Assembly (NCBI GenBank): GCA_964444125.1
Contig: CAYUFB010000003.1
Span: 1 to 63,916, forward strand
Direction: 5' to 3'
Length of the DNA stretch: 63,916 nucleotides
From: CAYUFB01 sp964444125
GTDB lineage: Bacteria; Patescibacteriota; Dojkabacteria; B142; JAFGMG01
Notes under the pieces: generated by a model
The model's database searches: none
What the model was told of the DNA's origin: nothing
What the model saw: only the letters and a program-made list of their open reading frames with translations
Shown: one piece after another, positions 25,677-36,171 of the stretch
Layout of the letters: every line of letters begins with the position of its first letter
How positions within the stretch are numbered: position 1 is the first letter of the stretch
Made by a program: the position numbers and the translations under genes

Positions 25677-26831
25677 TTATTCCTTGATCGCCTTGACGTA
25701 GAAAGTAAATTCTGCAGTTTCTCCGGTAGCAAGCTCTGCTCTACCTTTGAATAGATATATTGGATAGATGTATTGGCTAATGCCATCGGGCAAGAAAAAT
25801 CCAAGTTCTACTTCATTTGGGTTAGCTATAAACCTTGATACTTCAAGAGGTTGATAGCTTCCTAGTGGATCGTTCCCTTGTTTAAGTAATTTTTTCAGTG
25901 AGCCTTTTCCTTCTTTGATATCTTCCCATGCTTCTTCTTTACTTAATAATCTATATACTCCTTTTTGGGAATTAATATTTATGCCTCTTTCGTCAAAATA
26001 TTTAAGTAATTCAACAGAATTGCTTGAACTTTGTCTATTCAATAACTTGATTGAACTGATCCCTTTTTCTGGATTATTTTGATAAATCTTGCCTTGCAAT
26101 GGTCTTGCTGTATCATCAAGTGATTGATCATTGGTGAGACTTTTTAGAGAAACTATCTCCAAATTTAAAAAATATTCATTATTTATAAAATCGGCTTCTT
26201 GGGAGTTAAAAGTTGATGTTAGATTGTTGCCGACTTGTACCTCGTATGTAGTATTTTTGACAATATTTAATGATCTGTATTGAGTTAGTTGACCATATAT
26301 AGTTTGCATGACTTGTTGGGCATCGTCAATATTTCTATATTTGTTTAAATTAGGGATAGAAGTTGAAACAAGGGTAGTATTGCTAAAGGCTGTATCACGT
26401 GTGATTTTGTCAAATTCGTATTTACGCGAGGTATCTTCCCATATTAGTTTAGAATCAGACATTTTATAAGCTTCGGGTGTGAAATTCAAGTATTTGGCAA
26501 AGGACTGCCCCTTTTCTACACTACCTAGTGTTTCTCTAGGACGAGCGAGTGTATAGACATTTACACTGGTTGGGGATTTTTCAAACGTGCCATCTACAGA
26601 AAAAACTGGCTTGGAACCATCAACTATTGTCAAAGATTCAATTTCTGGATAGATAATCTCTCCAAAATCGTTATTTACGAAGGCATAAGGACTATTGGAG
26701 ATATCTTCGAATACTTCCTCTTTGGTAATAATTCTGATTAAGTTTTGTAACAGAATGACAACTAATGCAAAAATCAAAAAATACACTACAAATTTTCTTG
26801 CTTGTTTGGTTGTATCTGATAGTTTTGACAT
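25677..26831 (-). CDS. Membrane-anchored protein of unknown function
   Basis: I do not recognise this 384-residue protein. It has one N-terminal membrane segment (about residues 13-35) and a large, mostly beta-like extracytoplasmic part rich in Ser, Thr and Asn. No catalytic motif stands out. It follows the solute-binding lipoprotein gene by 13 bases on the same strand, so it is probably cotranscribed with it and may act with it at the cell surface. Confidence 0.7.
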   Translation of the reverse strand: MSKLSDTTKQARKFVVYFLIFALVVILLQNLIRIITKEEVFEDISNSPYAFVNNDFGEIIYPEIESLTIVDGSKPVFSVDGTFEKSPTSVNVYTLARPRETLGSVEKGQSFAKYLNFTPEAYKMSDSKLIWEDTSRKYEFDKITRDTAFSNTTLVSTSIPNLNKYRNIDDAQQVMQTIYGQLTQYRSLNIVKNTTYEVQVGNNLTSTFNSQEADFINNEYFLNLEIVSLKSLTNDQSLDDTARPLQGKIYQNNPEKGISSIKLLNRQSSSNSVELLKYFDERGININSQKGVYRLLSKEEAWEDIKEGKGSLKKLLKQGNDPLGSYQPLEVSRFIANPNEVELGFFLPDGISQYIYPIYLFKGRAELATGETAEFTFYVKAIKE

Positions 26832-26844
26832 ATGATAATGAGAT

Positions 26845-28161
26845 TTAAGGACTTAAATACCCTGTCTGATTAATAATTCTACTTACTTGATCTGCTGAAG
26901 TGTTGACCTGCTGGCTCCTTGTGACCATTTTCAAGAAGATATCAGCTACTTGTGTACCATCTACCATATACCAAGTTTTAGAGATATTTACTTCATCGTT
27001 GTATACTTTTAGATATTGATGGTTCTCTAACTCACTTCTCATGTCTGGTCGTGGGTAAATTTGACCAAAAGCTCTCTTTTTGGAAGCTTCATCATACATA
27101 AGCCTTAATTGTGTTTGTTGACTCGCGAAATTCAAAAAATCCCATGCGACAGCAGAATTCTTGGAATCGATTGATACTGTCTGTGCCCAATATGTTGACC
27201 ATCCTACTTTTTCGTTTTCAAGAGTGGACAATTGTGGCATCGGGGCAATGCCTACATCAAGTCCCAGTTTGTATGTATCATTATAGCTGATAATATCCAA
27301 AAGTCTCCATGAAGGTGCAATATACATTGCAAGTTTTCCTTCAAGAAACAGTGCTATGTCTTTTTTTAGATTACTATTCCATAGACCTTCGGTTGAATAT
27401 TTAGACATGTAACTAATGCTTTCGTCTGTCGCAGTATCTTGGCCAAAGAGCACTTCCGTTCTATCCTGGCTAAGCATTGAGACATTTGATTGCAATAACA
27501 ACAAATTAAACACATCAAACCAGAATTCACTATCATCGTCTGCTGCAAGAGACAAACCAACTGTTGTATAGGTATTGTTGTTGTCTTTTTTTGTAAGCTT
27601 TTTTGCTTGTTCAAATAACTGGTTCCAGTTATCTGAAGGTAGAGAGTATCCTTCTGCTGACATTAATTTTTTGTTATAAATAATTGCGATCGAATCAATT
27701 CCAAGTGGTATCCCTTTGATATTGCCATCTGGTGCAAAATCCTCTACTACTACAGGATAGAAATTTTTTTGGAAAGTGCCAAAATCTATCACCTGAGATG
27801 GAGGGGTCGTGGTGTAGTTTCTATATCTGCCACCTTCTGTATTATGGATTGTAAAAATATCTGGTGTTGATTCTGGGATTCCATCTGTCAGGATTTTGTC
27901 TAAACTATCTCTATATGTAGAGGGGTCTCTTTGAGAATATTCGATTGTGACATTTGGATATTTGGCCTTATAGGCATCAATAACAGGTTGGACGTTCTCT
28001 TGTGGTTCAAATAAATTCCACCAAATAAGAGTTATTTGTCTGTCTTTGGGAACTACTCCTTGATCTTGTTCTGTGGTTGGTTCATTTTTTTTGCCACCAA
28101 TACAGCCAGTAAGAAATAGACTTATAGAAAGAATTAGAATGATGTTTAGAAATTTTTTCAT
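26845..28161 (-). CDS. Extracellular solute-binding lipoprotein (family 1)
   Basis: A 438-residue lipoprotein: signal peptide with lipobox LTGC (C20), then the family 1 (sugar-binding) solute-binding fold. Typical pieces are ITLIWWNLFEPQENVQPVIDAYKAKYP, IPLGIDSIAIIYNKK, and the late VGWSTYWAQTVSIDSKNSAVAWDFLNFA. Such proteins feed ABC importers, but no permease or ATPase gene lies nearby. The ATG at 28161 gives the proper signal peptide; the longer frame begins at TTG. Next downstream is the 384-residue anchored protein, upstream the DUF3048 gene. Confidence 0.9.
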   Translation of the reverse strand: MKKFLNIILILSISLFLTGCIGGKKNEPTTEQDQGVVPKDRQITLIWWNLFEPQENVQPVIDAYKAKYPNVTIEYSQRDPSTYRDSLDKILTDGIPESTPDIFTIHNTEGGRYRNYTTTPPSQVIDFGTFQKNFYPVVVEDFAPDGNIKGIPLGIDSIAIIYNKKLMSAEGYSLPSDNWNQLFEQAKKLTKKDNNNTYTTVGLSLAADDDSEFWFDVFNLLLLQSNVSMLSQDRTEVLFGQDTATDESISYMSKYSTEGLWNSNLKKDIALFLEGKLAMYIAPSWRLLDIISYNDTYKLGLDVGIAPMPQLSTLENEKVGWSTYWAQTVSIDSKNSAVAWDFLNFASQQTQLRLMYDEASKKRAFGQIYPRPDMRSELENHQYLKVYNDEVNISKTWYMVDGTQVADIFLKMVTRSQQVNTSADQVSRIINQTGYLSP

Positions 28162-28280
28162 AGTGATAATCAAAAACTATCTAGTAAACAGTATACAATA
28201 GAGAGATTTGTGAGTACAGCAGAAATTTATTAGTTGCAAACTTGGAGATAAATAATCCAAACATCAAAAATACTCGTTGA

Positions 28281-29459
28281 TTATAATTGTTGACCATTGT
28301 GTGTCACAACAGAAATCCTGTTGGCGCTAGTTTTAGCGGCGATTGATACCCAGATTTGACCACGGTTGATTTCAATTTCTTTGCCAGTTTCGTCGTAGTA
28401 TCTAGTTCGTGTCTTTCTATCAGATTTTTGCCAATAGCCCTTGATCATCTGGCCATCTTGAAAAATATAAACATCATCTTTGCCAATCATATCCAAGATA
28501 ATTCTAGAATGCCCGTCTCTGGCATCACGATAGTCATGGAATTCAACAACGACAACTTTTGGAGCAATCCTCGAATTATCTAATGCATCAATATCTGCTT
28601 TGCCTCCTATTGTTCTAAGGTAGCTATTTGATTCTTTGTCATAATTAAATTCTGCGTGATACTGTGATCCTGCCAAACTTGAATACTGTATCTTTATATT
28701 CGAATTGTCTCCTCTATTTTCTAATTCTTCCTCATTTTTGAATAATAATGGCTTGATATCGCTGGTTTCTTTCCATTTGAGTCTCTCGATCTCTTTGTTT
28801 ATCAAATCAAATCCTGTCATCAAAGAGTGAACATAACCTGCTGATTTAATTCTATCTGGATCTCTATATCTACTTCCAGCTGTCTGCATGCTGTTGATTC
28901 CCCATTGGGATATGTGCAACAAGGTATTTGTCTCAGGGACGGCTTTTTCTTGAGGGGGATAACTTGCCTGTCCTTCGTGTACAAAAACCGGATCGTCAAA
29001 ACCTAAAAAATATTCAAGCATATAGCTTCTGGCACTTCTTATTGGACCCACCTTTGGTACTTGTTGATCGGCGTAATAATACGCGTTATATCTTGTGATA
29101 CCTCCTTCGGCTAGGACTTCAAGAATTAAATCAGCACGTGATAGTCCAAATTGAGGTCTTGAATCAGAATGATTATTTAATGATATTACTACTAATTTTC
29201 GATTTATCATTTCATCAAGTTGGCTTTTGGTTACAAAAACTCCGTTGACAGGGTTTTCCCTATCTCTTATCTCCGGAATCTCAGGCAAAGCTGCTTTGGT
29301 TTTGGCTTTGAGTGTATCAATTGTTTTGTTGATTTCAAAATATGGGAAATCTGACTTATCTTTTTGCACTATAAATACGTAGCTAGAGCTATAGACAGCA
29401 ATTATTGCAAGCAAGGAAAAAAGGATTTCTTTTTTGTATTTGATAAATGGCAGTCGCAT
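28281..29459 (-). CDS. DUF3048 domain protein (YerB-like)
   Basis: A 392-residue protein with an N-terminal membrane segment (about 13-33) and the two DUF3048 parts. The N-terminal part has DSRPQFGLSRADLILEVLAEGGITRYNAYY and PKVGPIRSARSYMLEY; the C-terminal part has the TRTRYYDETGKEIEINRGQIWV-type ending. The fold is extracytoplasmic and the role in Bacillus YerB homologues is not settled, though a link to the cell envelope is likely. It lies 19 bases after the Ig-domain protein and may be the next gene of the same operon. Confidence 0.9.
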   Translation of the reverse strand: MRLPFIKYKKEILFSLLAIIAVYSSSYVFIVQKDKSDFPYFEINKTIDTLKAKTKAALPEIPEIRDRENPVNGVFVTKSQLDEMINRKLVVISLNNHSDSRPQFGLSRADLILEVLAEGGITRYNAYYYADQQVPKVGPIRSARSYMLEYFLGFDDPVFVHEGQASYPPQEKAVPETNTLLHISQWGINSMQTAGSRYRDPDRIKSAGYVHSLMTGFDLINKEIERLKWKETSDIKPLLFKNEEELENRGDNSNIKIQYSSLAGSQYHAEFNYDKESNSYLRTIGGKADIDALDNSRIAPKVVVVEFHDYRDARDGHSRIILDMIGKDDVYIFQDGQMIKGYWQKSDRKTRTRYYDETGKEIEINRGQIWVSIAAKTSANRISVVTHNGQQL

Positions 29460-29478
29460 TATATTTCAGAATAATAAA

Positions 29479-31425
29479 TTATCCGTCTTTGGAAGCTAAT
29501 CCATAATCGTCATAGGGTTCAGCTCCAGACATATCGGCTTGAGTTTGTTTTTTTGCTTGTATATCTTCAATATCATCTCCTGCAACTGAAACAGGTGCAC
29601 TTGCTGTATCATCATCGGTTTTTAGCCAATCTGGAATATCGTCTTCTGTCAATTCGTCAAGATCATCGGAGTCTGTTTTTGTTTCCTCTTGGGTAGTAGT
29701 TTCTGCTGGTACTTGATTAACCTCTACTGTTTGACTAACTGTATCTGGTGTTGCGACTGGTTCAACAACATTCTGTGGCTGTGTTGTATCAGCTAGTTCG
29801 GTTTCTTGTATAACGTAGTCATTTTCGTCAAAGGTCAATTCGTCATCTGCAACTGGTGTAGTCTCTGTTGTAACCGGTGTTTGGTAATAATTAGTTGTGA
29901 TATCTGTTGTTGGATCAAGCTCTGTGCTTGTATCTTCGAGATAATAATCTTCTTGATTGTAATCATCATCGTTTCTTCTTTTCCACAAAGTGTATAATAA
30001 CCAAGGGATAAGAATCAAAAGAAGAGCTAGACAACAGATTATCCCTAGTATCAATGCTGTTGATAAGCTGCTTTCACCTTCTTTTTGTGAATTACCGGTG
30101 CTTTTATCAAGTGTGAAGTGCCAGGTTTGATCTGCTTTTTGATCTTTTGAATCAGTTACTTCAAGATAGAGTTTGTGCTTGCCTTCGTTTATCTCTGTAT
30201 TAGAAACGTCGCAGATAAGCTTGTTATCTTCCAGTCTACAAGTATCTGAGATATCCTGATTGTTGAGTTTAAGGATTATATTTTCTATTGATATTGATGC
30301 ACCTTGTGATGGAATAATAATTGCTGAGATTTCTTTGATCTCTCTGATAATTGAATCCGGCTCAGGAGAAAGGGATTTCAATCCGACTGCACTTTCTTTC
30401 TGGCCATCTTCACTTGATACTATAGAAAATTCTTCGGAAATGCTCTCAAAATATGAACCGGCCTCGTCTTGTACAACGGCTTTGACAAAATAGTTGTCAG
30501 TTGAGATTCCTGAGACATCCCATATGTATTCTTTTGTGTTGATGGTAGGTTTCGCTATCGAAATCCATTTTGCACCATCTGAAGAATAGAATAATCCAAT
30601 ATCTTTGACCTCTGATATGTTTTTTATTTCCCATCTAATAATATTATTGGTTCCACTAAAAATTGAATCTTTATTGGGTTCAAGCACTTTGATACTGGTC
30701 AATTCCTTTGTCGGAGCTTCAACAACAGTAATTGTAATCGATTGGGTAGCTTTGGCTCCTCTTGAGTCTGTTACAACGACTAAAAATGAATACACTCCAG
30801 GTTGATCCAGTGTGCCATTTGTACTGATTGCTCCAGTTTGGTTATTTATTAGTAAAAATCCTGGCGCGTTTTGTAAAGAAAACGTAATAGGGTCTCCATC
30901 AGGGTCAGTTGCAGTGACGTTGTAACCGTATGTTTGGCCAACGAGATAAGTATTGTTTGGAGATGTTGATGTTATTTGTGGTGCTCTATTGACTTGATCA
31001 GCAAGAGTTATTGGTCTTGCATCACAGACAGCATAATCACTTTGTCCATTATTTGAAAATGTGACACATACTTTGAAACAATAATTGCCATTTGGAATTG
31101 ATGCAAGATCGAGAATGGGACCGTCGGTGTTCCAGGTTACTGAATATATGCTGTTTGTAGATTTGATAGAATGATTATTGGCTACAATAGTTCCAACCTT
31201 GTTGATGCAGTTTGTCTGAAATAGCGCTACTTCATAAGGTGGTGTGGGATTTTCGTCATCGACAAGTCTAAATGAAATCTGAGATATACCAGATAATGTA
31301 CTTGATGCACGTGGCAAATTGATAGTAAGTTCATCTCCACTATCTGCTAATGGTGCTGCTAAGGCAAACGCAAAGGTGTTAAATAATAAAAGGCTTGTTA
31401 ATAAAATAAATTTAAGGTTTTTCAT
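29479..31425 (-). CDS. Secreted/anchored Ig-like protein with acidic cytoplasmic tail
   Basis: A 648-residue protein. A signal peptide (about 1-24, ending FALAAPLA) is followed by beta-rich repeats, including a putative Ig domain of the He_PIG type (about 150-235; YLVGQTYGYNVTATDPDGDPITF, GVYSFLVVVTDSRG). One membrane segment (about 450-480) with a WKRRNDDD stop-transfer follows, then a 165-residue acidic, Thr/Glu-rich cytoplasmic tail. The outside-in layout resembles an adhesin or receptor with an intracellular docking tail. It comes 65 bases after the 1157-residue protein and may be the surface-exposed part of the cluster. Confidence 0.75.
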   Translation of the reverse strand: MKNLKFILLTSLLLFNTFAFALAAPLADSGDELTINLPRASSTLSGISQISFRLVDDENPTPPYEVALFQTNCINKVGTIVANNHSIKSTNSIYSVTWNTDGPILDLASIPNGNYCFKVCVTFSNNGQSDYAVCDARPITLADQVNRAPQITSTSPNNTYLVGQTYGYNVTATDPDGDPITFSLQNAPGFLLINNQTGAISTNGTLDQPGVYSFLVVVTDSRGAKATQSITITVVEAPTKELTSIKVLEPNKDSIFSGTNNIIRWEIKNISEVKDIGLFYSSDGAKWISIAKPTINTKEYIWDVSGISTDNYFVKAVVQDEAGSYFESISEEFSIVSSEDGQKESAVGLKSLSPEPDSIIREIKEISAIIIPSQGASISIENIILKLNNQDISDTCRLEDNKLICDVSNTEINEGKHKLYLEVTDSKDQKADQTWHFTLDKSTGNSQKEGESSLSTALILGIICCLALLLILIPWLLYTLWKRRNDDDYNQEDYYLEDTSTELDPTTDITTNYYQTPVTTETTPVADDELTFDENDYVIQETELADTTQPQNVVEPVATPDTVSQTVEVNQVPAETTTQEETKTDSDDLDELTEDDIPDWLKTDDDTASAPVSVAGDDIEDIQAKKQTQADMSGAEPYDDYGLASKDG

Positions 31426-31490
31426 TACTAGTTATTTAGATAGACTAAGTATACAATATCATTTGTGATTTATACAGTAAGATGTTTGTT

Positions 31491-34400
31491 TTACTTGCAT
31501 GTTCCAACTAAGCTTGTCTTAGATATTGATCCATAAGTTTCAAGATTTCTGGCTGGCTTTGTTATGTTTATAAATATATTGTGCTCTGTTTCTATTGTGT
31601 AGTAATTATTAATTTTTTCTATGGATGTGATTGTCGATTTGTTTGGGTTATATATTGCATATTCGGAATTTTCAAGACAGTTGATAGTTACTTTTTCATA
31701 TGAATTATCTGCCTTTTCGTCAATCCCCAATACCATTGCTTGTGTCGGGTTTTCAATTGACTTTTGAGCGGTAACTTGATGGGATTGAGTAGTCTTGCTT
31801 GAATCATTATAGACCTCACTAAACTTGATTTCTGATAGATAACCTACTGAAAAAATTATCGACAATGTGAGGCCAAATGCTGCCATAGGGTCGAATTTGC
31901 CTGAAATGGATTTCAAGAAATCCAATATCGATTTCAAAAATGATAATAATCCAAATAATTGATTGCCTACGTTTATCTGACCAGTTAGTTTATCTATCCA
32001 TGAGCCAAAAATGGCGCCGAGGGTGGAACCAATTGTGCTAAATAATATCGTCCCAATCGGGCCTAAGAAGGCAGACCCAATAGCTACTCCTATAATACCT
32101 CCCACCATAGCACCTGCTACTACTCCGGTAGTTAATGAGAGTCCTAGCACCTGTGTAGCTATGATGAGCCCTAATCCCGCACCTAGTGCACTCGTGCCCA
32201 TCAGAAGTCTTGTACTAACTCCAGAAAAGGATAGAAGCATTTTTACATTATGAAGACTATCAAGTGCAGTACCTAAATTAGCCAACATGTGAAGGGGTTT
32301 TCTAAAATTTACCCATTCACCCACTAATCCTTTAATATCTAAATTTGACAAGAATTTCATCTGATTTGAAATCCAGGGAATTGAAGATAAAAGTCCAACT
32401 GATTCAAAGAACGGCATTGAAGCCAGTCTTGCCATCCACTGATTCTCCATAGCTTTGGCAACGATATTGTTTGTGACTCTATCAAGGATCAATCTCCCAG
32501 AATATGCTGTGCCAAAGCCAATTGCTGCTCCAAGAAGTGGATTGCCTAATGCCGTGCCTATTAGAGTCCCAATACCCATTCCATAAAATCCTGCATTAAG
32601 TGATCTGGATGCCGATGATATCCAATGTCTAGGGCCTCTAAATGTCGCAACTGCAGGTCCTTCCATTCTGACACTATTTAGATAGTGCTTTGTTCCAAGA
32701 TAGCCATATTTGCTTTGAAATCTTGCGATAAATTTAAATGGACTAGGCGATCTGGAAGCTAAAGTATCTGATAATAGTTGATTCGCTGTACCTAATAAGG
32801 TCATTGCTCCAGCAACGGGAATTGCAGCAGGCCCTAGCCCAATTGCGGCACCTACTAGACCCGATATCACACCGATTCTAGCTCCGGATCCAACAGCTCT
32901 AGCACCTGCTGTAAGACCATTGTATCCTCTTCTGGCTAACACAAAGCTTTTGCCTACTCTTCCATTCCACATTGCTGTTTTCATTCTAGAGAGTCTTTTC
33001 ATTCCTGTGTATGTATAGGCAGCATCTTTGGCAAATGAAACGGCATTCTTGATAGCATTGACTGCTCTGCCAACAGTAACTTCATATAATCCTCTAAGAG
33101 CAAGTAATGTTTGGCTTCTGGATTTTGATTTCTTTTTCCTTCGCTCATACTCTTCTCTTGTCGAAGTTCTATTGCGCAAGCTAAATCTGGTATTAAATCC
33201 GCGTTTTCTTTTTTCATAATCTCCAAAGCTTACATTAATATTTACCTTATTGGTTATAAAATTTGCAAAGCCTTGATCGACGTTGCTAAAGAAGGTGCGA
33301 ATTTGTCCGGGTTTTTGATTGACCCAGCCTCCAAATCTACTTGATGACCATTTGTCAACTCCAAATCGAACTGGAGCAAATAATCTGCTACCATATACTC
33401 TTCTAGCACCTTGTCTAGTTCCAGTTTTTAATTTGCCAAATCCGGCACTTGTCCACTCGGCTGCAGGTAACAATGTCTTGGCTGATAACGTAACTACAGC
33501 TTCTTTTCTTCTTTCATAGTACTTTTTTCGCATTCCTTCTATAATCTCAGAAGTCCTAAAGCTCATGGAGAAATCTTCCCAATTTTGATCACTGGCAAGT
33601 CTGTATAGTTTTTTGTTTTCCTCTGCTCCACGTTCTCTGTTTAGCGCTGTTATCTCACTAGCTTGATCGCGAATTTTTTGTGTATCGTCTGTGTCATTTA
33701 TGGTATCAATGAATTTATCTACTCTGTATTGCAATGTTCTAATTGCCCTGTCTGCATTTGGATCATCGCTATTGTATAGTGTAGCAAGCAGGTTCTTATA
33801 TCTTTGATTTATCTCTGCAGGAGTTAATGTCTCCGCATCATTTAAGTCCAGTGCCTTTAAAGGATTTGTCTCACTTAAGATCCTTCTTATTGCTCGTTTT
33901 TGCATAGAGCCTGTAACTGTATCTATTTCTTCTAAAACTTCACGTTTAAGTTTTTCACTTCTTGTTAAACTTATTGGCACATCAATACTTGCGAGATTTC
34001 TGACTTCTTCTGAAGCATTGTTAATAGCTTTTCTAAAAAACCTCTCCAATTCTCCAATTTGAGCTTCTTTTTCTACTATTTGAGCTTTTTTGTTACTAAA
34101 TGCTTCTCTCCAGTTTTGTTCTACCTTCGTATTTAGTACTTGAGATCTAAGTGCGTCGACTTCTCTTTTTAGTTTTTTGATCCTGTCTTGGGTTTCAATT
34201 ATGGCTAGATCTGTTTTGAGTTGTGGGATCGGCTCTATCTGGTTTAATATCTGTTCTTTCATGTCTCTATCTCTTGTACTTTCATATTGTCTCTGGAGTG
34301 CTTCACGTAGTTGAAGTTCTTTTTGTCTCTGATCTCTGATTGCCTTTAGCTTAAAGTCAGGGTTTGCCTCTCTTTCCTTTTTTTCTTTTTCTTCTCTTTC

Positions 34401-34964
34401 TTTTTGAGCTTCTTCAGTTTCTTTTGGTTTAGATTTAGGTTTGACAGCCGGTTCATTAGATTGATCCGAAGTCCCTTGTTGATTATCTTTTGGTTCAGTT
34501 GCCGGCTGCGTATCTTCATCAGGATTTTTCGTCACTCTCACATTTTGCTCTGCGGCTTTCTTTCTTTTTAGTTCTGCCTCGATTCTTTCTTTCTCTGCGA
34601 TCTCAGCAGCCAAAGCTTCAGCTTTTGCCTTGTCTTCATCGGGTACAACTGTTGGATCTTCTGGTACATCTTTCTCTAATTTCGAAATTGCTTCATCTAT
34701 TTGGGCTATTCTGGTATTAATTTCATCAAGTCTATCTTGTGCTTTTTTCAATAATTCCTTGCGCTTATCTATCTCTCCTTCGGAATAGGTTTCATTAACT
34801 TGACTTAGTTCTTCTTCTCTTTGTTTTAGCTTCCTTACTGCATCCTTATATTCATATGAATCGAGAATGTTTTTTTTCTGACTTTCTAAACGTGAGAGTG
34901 TAACGCTACTGATAGGTTTTGCTACAAATTTACTTCCTGTGTTTTGAGGATTCGGTGCTGCCAT
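31491..34964 (-). CDS. Giant coiled-coil and glycine-zipper membrane protein
   Basis: I do not recognise this 1157-residue protein. Residues 10-480 are charged and predicted coiled coil, with a low-complexity stretch near 150-210. Basic helical regions follow, then a set of Gly/Ala-rich hydrophobic segments (about 695-735, 790-825, 915-995, 1025-1048). The repeated GxxxG/AxxG spacing suggests tightly packed membrane helices. The C-terminal 110 residues are polar and probably outside. The ATG at 34964 (MAAPNPQ) lies one base after the stop of the upstream gene; a TTG nine bases earlier is less likely. Confidence 0.75.
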   Translation of the reverse strand: MAAPNPQNTGSKFVAKPISSVTLSRLESQKKNILDSYEYKDAVRKLKQREEELSQVNETYSEGEIDKRKELLKKAQDRLDEINTRIAQIDEAISKLEKDVPEDPTVVPDEDKAKAEALAAEIAEKERIEAELKRKKAAEQNVRVTKNPDEDTQPATEPKDNQQGTSDQSNEPAVKPKSKPKETEEAQKEREEKEKKEREANPDFKLKAIRDQRQKELQLREALQRQYESTRDRDMKEQILNQIEPIPQLKTDLAIIETQDRIKKLKREVDALRSQVLNTKVEQNWREAFSNKKAQIVEKEAQIGELERFFRKAINNASEEVRNLASIDVPISLTRSEKLKREVLEEIDTVTGSMQKRAIRRILSETNPLKALDLNDAETLTPAEINQRYKNLLATLYNSDDPNADRAIRTLQYRVDKFIDTINDTDDTQKIRDQASEITALNRERGAEENKKLYRLASDQNWEDFSMSFRTSEIIEGMRKKYYERRKEAVVTLSAKTLLPAAEWTSAGFGKLKTGTRQGARRVYGSRLFAPVRFGVDKWSSSRFGGWVNQKPGQIRTFFSNVDQGFANFITNKVNINVSFGDYEKRKRGFNTRFSLRNRTSTREEYERRKKKSKSRSQTLLALRGLYEVTVGRAVNAIKNAVSFAKDAAYTYTGMKRLSRMKTAMWNGRVGKSFVLARRGYNGLTAGARAVGSGARIGVISGLVGAAIGLGPAAIPVAGAMTLLGTANQLLSDTLASRSPSPFKFIARFQSKYGYLGTKHYLNSVRMEGPAVATFRGPRHWISSASRSLNAGFYGMGIGTLIGTALGNPLLGAAIGFGTAYSGRLILDRVTNNIVAKAMENQWMARLASMPFFESVGLLSSIPWISNQMKFLSNLDIKGLVGEWVNFRKPLHMLANLGTALDSLHNVKMLLSFSGVSTRLLMGTSALGAGLGLIIATQVLGLSLTTGVVAGAMVGGIIGVAIGSAFLGPIGTILFSTIGSTLGAIFGSWIDKLTGQINVGNQLFGLLSFLKSILDFLKSISGKFDPMAAFGLTLSIIFSVGYLSEIKFSEVYNDSSKTTQSHQVTAQKSIENPTQAMVLGIDEKADNSYEKVTINCLENSEYAIYNPNKSTITSIEKINNYYTIETEHNIFINITKPARNLETYGSISKTSLVGTCK

Positions 34965-34965
34965 A

Positions 34966-36159
34966 TTAAACAATCATCAACCCAGGTTTGAGCCCATGAG
35001 TTGCCATAATAATTAAATCTGTCGTGCTTTCTGTTGATAATTTCACTTGATAATATTCTGTGATAGTATCAAGCACATTGCCGATTTCATCAATAGGATT
35101 TACGGTCACTGTGTATTCGTTGTTTACTGCCAGTTTCTCTAGTCTGTCTGCTTCTCGAATTGTTATATAATAAGGATCACGAGGTGTGATCTTACCTTCC
35201 AGGATCATTTTTGATAATTTCTGTAATATGTGACTATAGAAATCTTTTAGTGTCTCAGGCTTTAAATAATCACGTGCATACCTTAATTGTGTGAGGATAT
35301 CTAGAATAAAAATATCAAGAGGGATAATTTCGTCTGCTCTATAAATTAGTAATTCTTCAAGTTTCTTGTCTTTGGCTTGTCTTTTTAGAAAATCTAGAGA
35401 GTTCTTCCTAGCTTCATCTACTGGAATCCCTTTGAATATTTGATCTATGGTAAATAAATACATACTGTCATAAATAACTTGAAGGATCTGAAATCCAATC
35501 TCCTTGATCTCTTTTTCGTGATTGATCGCAAAAAATGCCCAACTAGGAAAATTTATTAGTTCATTATAATAATATCCACCAATTGATTCTAATATGCTAT
35601 ATGTTGCTATCCGAGAAGCTATCAAGTGATACTTGGCTTCGAACTCTTTCGTTGCTTGCATGTCAAAAAAGCCCTTTTCGTCAATTATTAATTCGTATGG
35701 CATATCAATTGTGACTGTTTCTTTGAGTTGTGTTTCACTCTCACGTTCGATTTGAAGCTTCACTTTGTTTTCTTCAGTCATTTCGGGCAGGAAAAATTCC
35801 AGTGAATAAATTGAAAACTCTGGAAGAGATAAATGCCATCTGTATTGTTGCACCCTGTGTTGAGCGTATAGAAAGTTGTATACGACCAAATCAAGATTAT
35901 TCTTTTCAAATTCTAATAGAGCTGGTGGTGGGTAATTGAATACCGGATTTTTGACTGTATCGATATACTCATTCATCAATTTCTTAATCTGTGGATCTTT
36001 TAGAGATTTTTGAATATGTTTTTCAATTTCTTGGACCTTTGGGAGGAAATCTCCATCAAGTGATTCTGGCAACACGAAAACAAAGCCATTAGATTTCAGC
36101 TTTTTGTATAATTGATCTTCAATTTCATTGATTTTTTGATCGATTTTCTCATCATACAT
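34966..36159 (-). CDS. Soluble protein of unknown function in the giant-protein cluster
   Basis: A 397-residue protein without membrane segments or a signal peptide. It is mixed alpha/beta with many charged helices; a hydrophobic aromatic patch (YNFLYAQHRVQQYRWHLSLPEF) stands out in the first third. No family was recognised. It lies between the VirB6/TrbL-like gene (12 bases away) and the 1157-residue protein gene (1 base away), so all three are likely translated together and may form one complex. Confidence 0.7.
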   Translation of the reverse strand: MYDEKIDQKINEIEDQLYKKLKSNGFVFVLPESLDGDFLPKVQEIEKHIQKSLKDPQIKKLMNEYIDTVKNPVFNYPPPALLEFEKNNLDLVVYNFLYAQHRVQQYRWHLSLPEFSIYSLEFFLPEMTEENKVKLQIERESETQLKETVTIDMPYELIIDEKGFFDMQATKEFEAKYHLIASRIATYSILESIGGYYYNELINFPSWAFFAINHEKEIKEIGFQILQVIYDSMYLFTIDQIFKGIPVDEARKNSLDFLKRQAKDKKLEELLIYRADEIIPLDIFILDILTQLRYARDYLKPETLKDFYSHILQKLSKMILEGKITPRDPYYITIREADRLEKLAVNNEYTVTVNPIDEIGNVLDTITEYYQVKLSTESTTDLIIMATHGLKPGLMIV

Positions 36160-36171
36160 ATTTATCTTTCA

